From positions 62,001-126,000 of the forward strand of contig NZ_JBEPNO010000001.1 in the NCBI RefSeq assembly GCF_040546275.1: a DNA stretch of 64,000 nucleotides. Direction: 5' to 3'. The stretch is from Nakamurella sp040546275. GTDB taxonomy: Bacteria > Actinomycetota > Actinomycetes > Mycobacteriales > Nakamurellaceae. The translations under genes were made by a program, and so were the position numbers. Below are positions 58,452-64,000 of this stretch, piece after piece. The notes below the pieces were generated by a model. It saw only the letters and a list, made by a program, of their open reading frames with translations, did not search any database and had not been told where the DNA came from. Numbering within the stretch: position 1 is the stretch's first letter; every line of letters starts with the position of its first letter.

Positions 58452-59744
58452 TCAGGAAAAGTTGTTGTTGGACTTCTGGTTTGCGTCGATGTCCAATACT
58501 GCCTGGTCCAGCTCAGTTTTCGGGTCGGCACCGTTGAGGATGTCCTGCGCGGTCTTGGTGAACTCGGTCGCGATGAAGGGGTAGCCGGGTGTCGGCGGCC
58601 GGATCGTCGCGAACTTCTTCGAGTACTGCCGGAAGATGTCGTAGGCACCACCCTTCTCGTATCCCTTGACCACGGCAGCGGCCGCGTCCGTAGCAGGGAT
58701 GTTGAAGGTGGCGGTGGCGACCGAGGCGACGTACTTGTCCTGGGAGGCGAACTTCATGTAGTCCATCGCGCCGGCCTGGTTGGCGCATCCGGAACTGACG
58801 GCCCACTGCCAGGAGCCACCGCCGATCTTCGGACCGTTGCCGAAATCGACCGGGGGCAGGAAGACGACGTCGTCACCGAACTTCTTCACCAGGGGGACGG
58901 CCGACCACTGGCCCGACCACAGAATTGCGCTCACGCCATTGCCGAAGTCGGCAATGGGGTCCGCTCCGGATTTCAGCGGCGCGAAACCCCCTGTGATCAT
59001 CGAGCGGAACCAGGTCGCCCACTTCACCGCTGCAGCACCGTTGAGCGTCTTGTCCGCGGAGGTGAAGTCGGTCCGGTTGATCAAGTCGCCGCCGAAGCTC
59101 TGCAGTAGGGGGGAGTAGGCGTAGGGCCACCATTCTCCGGTGGCACTGGTCCCGAGATCCAGCGCGTACTTGAACTTTCCGCCGGCCTTGATCTTGTCCA
59201 GCCCGGCACTGAACTCAGCTGCCGTCCATGGCTTGTCGATGGTCGGAATGCGGATGCCATTCGCTTCCAGCACTGATTTGCGGCTGACCATCGTGAGGGA
59301 GACGTCGTAGTACCCGAAGGAATAGGTCGCGCTGTTCCACTTGCCGACGGTGGACGGTAGGAACTTGGAGAGGGTGTCGTCCAATCCCGTCAGCGGCGCC
59401 AGATACTTGGCCCACGCCCAGTTCGGCACGTTGGGGGCATCGACGTCGAGGATGCACGGCAGCTTCTTGGCCGCGGCCGCCGCGGTGACCGACTGATTGT
59501 AGGAATCCTGCGGAAACGCTTGGACCTTGACCTGATAGTTCTTCTGGCTGCTGTTGTAATCGGTGACGATGGCATTGATCGAGGCGAGCTCGGCTGCATT
59601 GCCGGCATTGTGGGTCCACAGCGTCAAGGTGCTGCCCCCGCTGTCGCTCTGCGAGCTGCTGCCCTTGGCACAACTGGTCATCGTCACCGCCAGGGCGACC
59701 GCTAGACTTGTCGCTACGAGGCGCTGGTAGGTGCGTACTGCCAC
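58452..59744 (-). CDS. Sugar-binding lipoprotein (family 1)
   Basis: 430 aa. The signal peptide ends in a lipobox (AVTMTSCAKG). TLTLWTHNAGNAAELASINAIVTDYN, CILDVDAPNVPNWAWAKYLAPL, DPIADFGNGVSAILWSGQWS and GGGSWQWAVSSGCANQAGAMDYMKFASQ follow the family-1 sugar-binding pattern, with several exposed Trp for sugar stacking. First gene of the sugar operon (binding protein, MalF, MalG, glycosidase), transcribed away from and downstream of the LacI gene. Confidence 0.92.
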   Translation of the reverse strand: MAVRTYQRLVATSLAVALAVTMTSCAKGSSSQSDSGGSTLTLWTHNAGNAAELASINAIVTDYNSSQKNYQVKVQAFPQDSYNQSVTAAAAAKKLPCILDVDAPNVPNWAWAKYLAPLTGLDDTLSKFLPSTVGKWNSATYSFGYYDVSLTMVSRKSVLEANGIRIPTIDKPWTAAEFSAGLDKIKAGGKFKYALDLGTSATGEWWPYAYSPLLQSFGGDLINRTDFTSADKTLNGAAAVKWATWFRSMITGGFAPLKSGADPIADFGNGVSAILWSGQWSAVPLVKKFGDDVVFLPPVDFGNGPKIGGGSWQWAVSSGCANQAGAMDYMKFASQDKYVASVATATFNIPATDAAAAVVKGYEKGGAYDIFRQYSKKFATIRPPTPGYPFIATEFTKTAQDILNGADPKTELDQAVLDIDANQKSNNNFS

Positions 59745-59788
59745 TGGTTCCTCCGTGTGGTGGAAATCCGGGTAGGCCCGGATCCGAG

Positions 59789-59812
59789 GGGCACTCGCTG
59801 AAACGAGTGCCC
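59789..59812 (-). terminator. 9-bp stem-loop between lacI and sugar operon
   Basis: GGGCACTCG (59789-59797) pairs perfectly with CGAGTGCCC (59804-59812) around CTGAAA. It lies 55 bp past the LacI gene stop and 44 bp before the binding-protein start. It can stop LacI transcription, or, being a symmetric site in the promoter region of the sugar operon, act as the LacI operator. Confidence 0.5.
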
Positions 59813-59867
59813 TCTCGTTGCGGTTGTGGTGGTGTTCGCCGTCCCGCGGACGAGACTTTGCCGAGGA

Positions 59868-60899
59868 TCAACCTCGGGGCGGCGTACTCACTGATGCCCG
59901 ACGTACCAGGGGGCAGGGCATCAGTTGGTGCACGGCCGGGGAATCCGGGCCGTTCTCGATCTGACGGATCAACGACTCGACAGCCCACTTGCCCATCGCG
60001 TAGTGCGGTAGGGCCATGGTGGTGAGGCCCGGCCGCAGATTGGTGGAGATGATTTCCTGGTCGTCGAATCCGACTATCGAAACATGATGCGGCACAGAGA
60101 GTCCGAGCTCCGCCGCCGCCTGGTAGGCGCCGAAGGCGATCCGGTCTGTGAAGCAGAACAATCCGGTGGGTCGATCCGGACGCTCCAGCAACGAGTAGGC
60201 GGAATCGAATCCGCCGACTGCCTCTCCCGGTCCGGCGATCACCAGCGAGGGGTCGAAGGGGATTCCGTAGACCTCGAGTGCCTGCCGGTACCCGGTCAGC
60301 CTCGCCCTGGTGGCCGGGATGTCAGCGCTGTCGGTGCAGAACCCGATTCGCCGGTGCCCATTCGACAGCAGTTCTTCGACCGCGGCCCGAGCGCCGCCGA
60401 CCTCGTCCGGTACGACCGAGGTGAACTCCCCATTCTCCGTCCTGGCGTCGAGCAACACTGCCGGGCCGTCGCCCAGTCTTGCCGGCGGGCTCACGATCCG
60501 GTGGTACATCGAGGCGTAGAGCACGCCGTCGACCTGTCGATCCGAGAGGGCCTGCAACTCCCTGTCCTCGAGTGCGGGGTCTCCGCCTGACGACAGCAGA
60601 AGCAGCAGTGAACCCACGGCGGAAGCCGCTTCCTGCGCGCCGAGGATCAGCTGGCCGGCGAAGGGGGTGGTCGCCACCAGGTCCGAGACGAACCCGATGG
60701 TGTGGGTCCGTTGGCTGCGTAGACCCTGGGCCAGCCTGTTCGGACGGTATTCCAGTTGCGTGGCAGCCTCGCGGATACGTTCCCGGGTACTGCCCGCGAT
60801 GCGCTTCCCGTTGACGTCGTTCAGGACGTGGGAGACCGTGGTGACGGAGAAGCCGGCCAATTCCGCAACATCACGGATTGTCGCCGCCTTGAACTGCAC
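59868..60899 (-). CDS. LacI-family transcriptional repressor
   Basis: 343 aa from GTG 60899; a TTG nine codons upstream is possible. The helix-turn-helix is ATIRDVAELAGFSVTTVSHVLND, with the hinge RPNRLAQGLRSQRTHTIG. The periplasmic-binding-protein-like core shows HTIGFVSDLVATTPFAG, GHRRIGFCTD, GLFCFTDRIAFGAYQAAAELGL and VSIVGFDDQEI. It should repress the sugar importer and glycosidase until its sugar effector binds. Confidence 0.92.
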   Translation of the reverse strand: MQFKAATIRDVAELAGFSVTTVSHVLNDVNGKRIAGSTRERIREAATQLEYRPNRLAQGLRSQRTHTIGFVSDLVATTPFAGQLILGAQEAASAVGSLLLLLSSGGDPALEDRELQALSDRQVDGVLYASMYHRIVSPPARLGDGPAVLLDARTENGEFTSVVPDEVGGARAAVEELLSNGHRRIGFCTDSADIPATRARLTGYRQALEVYGIPFDPSLVIAGPGEAVGGFDSAYSLLERPDRPTGLFCFTDRIAFGAYQAAAELGLSVPHHVSIVGFDDQEIISTNLRPGLTTMALPHYAMGKWAVESLIRQIENGPDSPAVHQLMPCPLVRRASVSTPPRG

Positions 60900-60940
60900 C
60901 GTTGCACCGCCTAATCCTTTTGGCAACTCTGACTGGGCAA

Positions 60941-60977
60941 TGGTGGATCACCAGGTTGTGTGTGTCAACCCTGACAC
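60941..60977. promoter_or_regulatory. Two palindromes upstream of lacI
   Basis: TGGTGgatCACCA (60941-60953) and GTGTCAacccTGACAC (60962-60977) are separate perfect-arm palindromes just upstream of the LacI gene in the 367-bp gap to the aldehyde dehydrogenase gene. They may be sites for autorepression or for another regulator. The rest of the gap (60978-61266) contains TTGACC/TTGACA boxes near 61055-61070 but no gene that can be supported. Confidence 0.4.
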
Positions 60978-61266
60978 CGTGGTTCACCCATCTGGCCCTT
61001 TTGGAAGAACAATACGATGCCGAAGTGCCGGTTCCCGCCGAAGGAAAGGACAAATTGACCCCGTTGACAAACCGGTTGGGCAGGCTGTCGAGATGCCGCT
61101 CGGCGACGGACGGCCGGCCCATGATGAGTCAAATGTCCCGGTTCGGCAGGCCGGGATGTCGGGTCGTGTTGCGCCGATTGGCTCGGGACCTGTCAGTGGG
61201 CGATCGATAACGTGAGGCTGGTACCTCTGTGTCCGGCCGTGGCAGCGACGAATCGAAGGAAGAACC

Positions 61267-62730
61267 ATGATCGACGTAGATCAATTACCCGAGATCAGGA
61301 CGGATCTCTTCATCGACGGGCAGGCGCAGAGTGCCGGCGACGTGCTGGAAGTGCTCGATCCGGCTGACGGTGCGTCCGTCGTCGGGTACGCCGCGGCGGC
61401 CAGCGCCAAGCAGGCGGAGGCTGCTGTGACGGCAGCTCATCGGGCCTTCCCGGGCTGGGCGGCCCGTACCCCGCAGGAGCGTGCCGACCTGTTGATCGCT
61501 GCGCTGGCCCCGCTGGAGGCGGACCGCCAGGCGACGGCCGACGTCCTGACGCGGGAGAACGGCAAGATCAGGATCGAGTCGTTCATCGACTCCCTTGTGC
61601 TGGCGCACCGCTTCGAACTGGCCGCCGCGCTGGCCGGCGACGTCGAGCAGGTGACCTACCTGCCCGCCCCGCCCTATCGCACCGAGATCCGTTACCTACC
61701 GCTAGGTGTGGTGACGATCATCGTTCCGTTCAACTGGCCGCTTGCCATCCTGGCCGCTTGCCTCCCGCAGGCGCTGCTGGCCGGCAACACGGTCGTGGTG
61801 AAGCCGCCGCCCACCGCGCCGCTTGCCACGACCCGCACGGTCGCCCTCCTGGCGCAGTCGCTACCCGCCGGCGTGCTCAATGTCGTCACGGGTACTGACG
61901 CCGAGGTCGGGCCGGCGCTCATCCAGGACCACCGGGTGAAGAAGGTCTGCTTCACCGGCAGTCCGGCCGGTGGAAAGCGGATCATGTCCATGGCAGGCGG
62001 TTCGCTGACCAGGGTGTCACTGGAACTGGGCGGCAACGATCCGGCCCTCGTCCTGGCCGATGCGGATCTTGGGCCTGAATCCATGCAGCGCCTCTTCACC
62101 GGGACATTCGATTCCACCGGGCAGATCTGCATGGCGACGAAGCGCTTGTACGTCCACCGGTCGCGCTACGACGAGATCGTCGAGGGACTGTCGGTGATCC
62201 TGTCGGGTGTTCGTCTGGGGCACGGCCTCGACCCGGAGGTGACGATGGGGCCGCTGCACAGCCCGCGGCAGGTGTCCTACGTCCGTGAGCTCACCGCGCA
62301 GGCACGGGCCGCCGGCACCGAGGTGCGGGAGTTCGGTGAACCAGCAGGCGGCGCCGACCTCGGTCGTGGCAACTTCCTGCGGCCGTCCCTGGTCCTCGAC
62401 CCGGCCGATGACGCCCGGGTGGTCGTGGAAGAGCAATTCGGTCCGTCGCTGCCGATTCTTCCGTTCGACGACGAGGACGAGGTGATCGGTCGGGCGAACG
62501 ACACCTGGTCGGGTCTGTGCTCCTCGGTGTGGACCCAGGATCTCGACCGGGCGGCCAAGGTTGCCCGCCAACTCCGCACCGGCTTCACCTTCATCAATGC
62601 CCACGGCGCCGCCCACCTGGACGAGCGCGCCCCTTTCGGCGGGTTCAACCACAGCGGCATGGGTCGGGTGATGGGCATCGAGGGTGTCCGCGACTTCATG
62701 GACACGCATTCGACCGGCTTCCCGGTCTGA
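61267..62730 (+). CDS. NAD(P)-dependent aldehyde dehydrogenase
   Basis: 487 aa, with GAAGGAAG 5 bp before ATG 61267. Landmarks: IIVPFNWPLAILAACLPQALLAGNTVVVKPPP (cofactor site and Lys), FTGSPAGGKRIM, VSLELGGNDPALV with the general-base Glu (about 254), and GQICMATKRLYVH with the catalytic Cys (about 288). The C-terminal PFGGFNHSGMGRVMGIEG is standard. It oxidises an aldehyde to the acid. The zinc alcohol dehydrogenase gene 99 bp downstream could supply the aldehyde. Confidence 0.92.
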   Translation: MIDVDQLPEIRTDLFIDGQAQSAGDVLEVLDPADGASVVGYAAAASAKQAEAAVTAAHRAFPGWAARTPQERADLLIAALAPLEADRQATADVLTRENGKIRIESFIDSLVLAHRFELAAALAGDVEQVTYLPAPPYRTEIRYLPLGVVTIIVPFNWPLAILAACLPQALLAGNTVVVKPPPTAPLATTRTVALLAQSLPAGVLNVVTGTDAEVGPALIQDHRVKKVCFTGSPAGGKRIMSMAGGSLTRVSLELGGNDPALVLADADLGPESMQRLFTGTFDSTGQICMATKRLYVHRSRYDEIVEGLSVILSGVRLGHGLDPEVTMGPLHSPRQVSYVRELTAQARAAGTEVREFGEPAGGADLGRGNFLRPSLVLDPADDARVVVEEQFGPSLPILPFDDEDEVIGRANDTWSGLCSSVWTQDLDRAAKVARQLRTGFTFINAHGAAHLDERAPFGGFNHSGMGRVMGIEGVRDFMDTHSTGFPV

Positions 62731-62829
62731 GGGCGTCGACCCACCCAAACCATCTCACCCCAGCACACCTGAGAAACACTGTCGAGCGCACCAGAAGCTT
62801 TGCTGCGCAACGATTCGAGTAGGAGATCG

Positions 62830-63936
62830 ATGAAGATCAGAGCAGCGGTCGTCGAGAAGACCCACGGACCGTTCGTGGTTCGCGACGCGGAACTCGATGG
62901 GCCGGCGGCCGGTGAGGTGCTGGTCAAGGTGGCGGCGACCGGTGTCTGCCACACTGACGCGATCACCCGGGAGGGTGCCCTGCCTTTCCCGTTGCCCGGT
63001 GTCCTCGGGCACGAGGGTGCCGGGACGGTGATCGCTGTGGGCGATGGGGTCACCGGCATTCACGAGGGTCAGGCGGTGGTCATCGGCTGGCCGTTCTGCG
63101 GCACGTGCCGCAACTGTCTCGACGGCGAGCCGAGGTACTGCCTCCGGCTGGGAGAGTTGGTGGCGGGAGGGGGGCGTGTCGACGGATCGTCGGCGCTGCG
63201 AACGCCGGGCGGCGAGCGGTTGTCGAGTCACTTCTTCGGACAGTCCTCCTTTGCCACGTATGCGATCGCCTCGGCGCAGGCGCTCGTCCCGATTCCGGAC
63301 GGGCTCCCGGTGGAACTCATGGGGCCGTTGGCCTGTGGGCTGGCCACCGGTGCTGGAGCTGTCTTCAACACCGTGCGGCCCCAGCCGGGAACCTCCATCG
63401 TCGTCTACGGTGCTGGGGCAGTCGGTCTCGCTGCGATCATGGCGGCGCGAAACTCCGCCGCCACCATCGTCATCGCGGTGGATCGGCACGACTCCCGACT
63501 CGCGCTGGCCACGGAACTGGGCGCAACCCATACGGTCAACGCCCGTGACTGCGACCCGGTGATCGCGGTCGGCGACATCTGCGGCGGGCCCGCTGACCAC
63601 GCGCTGGAATGCACCGGGGTGATAGGAGTGGTGCGGCAGGCGATCGACTCGGTGGGCATGCGCGGCACGTGCGTCCTGATCGGGGGCGCACCGGCGGCCG
63701 CGGAGTTCACCGCCGACCACCTGACGACGCTGTGGGGCAAGACCATCGTCGGGACGCTGGGTGGGAGTGGACGCAGTCAGCGGCTGATCGGCACGCTGAT
63801 GGATCTCTACTCGCAGGGCCGGTTCCCGTTCGACCGGCTGGTCGAGTATTTCCCCCTCGAGCGGATCGGCGAGGCGCTCGAGGCCTCGGCGCGGGGCGAG
63901 GTGATCAAGCCGATCCTCGTCATGCCCACCGATTGA
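62830..63936 (+). CDS. Zinc-dependent alcohol dehydrogenase (aryl-alcohol type)
   Basis: 368 aa from ATG 62830, with AGGAG 5 bp upstream; an earlier start at 62800 lacks a ribosome site. Catalytic zinc ligands Cys40, His61 and Cys169; structural zinc Cys90, Cys93, Cys96 and Cys104 (CGTCRNCLDGEPRYC). The NAD-binding motif is VVYGAGAVGLAAIMAA, followed by VDRHDSRL. The spacing and sequence resemble benzyl/aryl-alcohol dehydrogenases and the class III group. With the aldehyde dehydrogenase it makes an alcohol-to-acid pair, perhaps for aromatic or terpenoid alcohols; this is inferred. Confidence 0.92.
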   Translation: MKIRAAVVEKTHGPFVVRDAELDGPAAGEVLVKVAATGVCHTDAITREGALPFPLPGVLGHEGAGTVIAVGDGVTGIHEGQAVVIGWPFCGTCRNCLDGEPRYCLRLGELVAGGGRVDGSSALRTPGGERLSSHFFGQSSFATYAIASAQALVPIPDGLPVELMGPLACGLATGAGAVFNTVRPQPGTSIVVYGAGAVGLAAIMAARNSAATIVIAVDRHDSRLALATELGATHTVNARDCDPVIAVGDICGGPADHALECTGVIGVVRQAIDSVGMRGTCVLIGGAPAAAEFTADHLTTLWGKTIVGTLGGSGRSQRLIGTLMDLYSQGRFPFDRLVEYFPLERIGEALEASARGEVIKPILVMPTD

Positions 63937-63963
63937 TCGGCGATATCGGCTACCGTTCGGCTG

Positions 63964-64000
63964 ATGGGGACGCTGCCCGGCCGGCGCCGTCCCGGTTTCT
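63964..64000 (+). CDS. Possible start of a further gene (cut by window end)
   Basis: ATG 63964 opens a frame MGTLPGRRRPGF to the window edge, 27 bp after the alcohol dehydrogenase stop. No ribosome site is evident. A basic, Gly/Arg-rich start is common for TetR-type regulators, but twelve residues do not allow a call. Confidence 0.25.
   Translation, partial: MGTLPGRRRPGF

Noticed and set aside
60871..61215. Small frames on both strands between lacI and the aldehyde dehydrogenase gene
   Set aside because: They lack ribosome sites and family patterns and overlap the palindromes and promoter-like boxes.
1..64000. Search by eye for tRNA genes, CRISPR arrays, transposase genes and phage attachment sites
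   Set aside because: No T-arm-like consensus in a cloverleaf, no regularly spaced repeats and no DDE or serine/tyrosine recombinase motifs were found; a covariance-model scan would be needed to exclude small RNAs.

Overview
The window is high-GC DNA with dense gene packing, many ATGA/GTGA stop-start overlaps, frequent GTG starts, F420/LLM-type oxidoreductases, a DUF222/HNH protein, FtsX-type giant permeases and leaderless-looking promoters. This points to a free-living or soil actinobacterium (Actinomycetota). A Nakamurella/Frankiales-like source is a guess only. No tRNA, rRNA, CRISPR array or intact insertion sequence was seen.

Layout. 1-2.1 kb holds the 3' end of an alkaline-phosphatase-superfamily phosphoesterase and a secreted phosphatase-like protein. 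2.2-8.2 kb (minus) is a six-gene operon: binding protein, two permeases, PotA-type ATPase, glycerophosphodiesterase and inositol-monophosphatase-family enzyme, readable as uptake and dephosphorylation of a phosphorylated polyol such as glycerophosphoinositol. 8.4-11.3 kb is an arsenic island (arsR divergent from arsM-acr3-arsC) with two matching candidate operators. 11.3-15.6 kb has an SGNH-hydrolase remnant, rlmC, a DUF222/HNH protein and a broken gene containing an octamer repeat. 15.7-23.1 kb carries two LLM oxidoreductases, an acetoacetyl-CoA synthetase, an SDR and a two-component system. 23.1-23.96 kb is a pile of fragments of aromatic-catabolism genes, followed by an aldo/keto reductase.

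25.2-33.3 kb: an RHH/MazF toxin-antitoxin pair overlaps the first gene of a large ABC export system (two giant FtsX permeases, two ATPases), which converges on a LAL-type LuxR regulator. 36.4-44.8 kb: an orphan response regulator, the collapsed remains of another two-component system, a frameshifted COG4705 membrane protein, a second FtsX/ABC/lipoprotein operon and an orphan histidine kinase. 45.1-49.3 kb: dedA-uppP-ABC ATPase-ABC permease-dedA, which looks like an undecaprenyl-phosphate recycling and cell-envelope resistance cassette.

49.3-54.8 kb: a CitA/DcuS-type two-component system divergent from a nitrate/sulfonate/taurine-type ABC importer, then a SAM methyltransferase. 55.5-60.9 kb: a LacI-controlled sugar importer with a GH32/68-clan glycosidase and no ATPase of its own. 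61.3-64 kb: an aldehyde dehydrogenase and a zinc alcohol dehydrogenase. The most notable features are the lipid-carrier cassette, the polyol-phosphate operon, the degenerate loci whose frames are broken by short tandem repeats, and the decayed catabolic and signalling genes.
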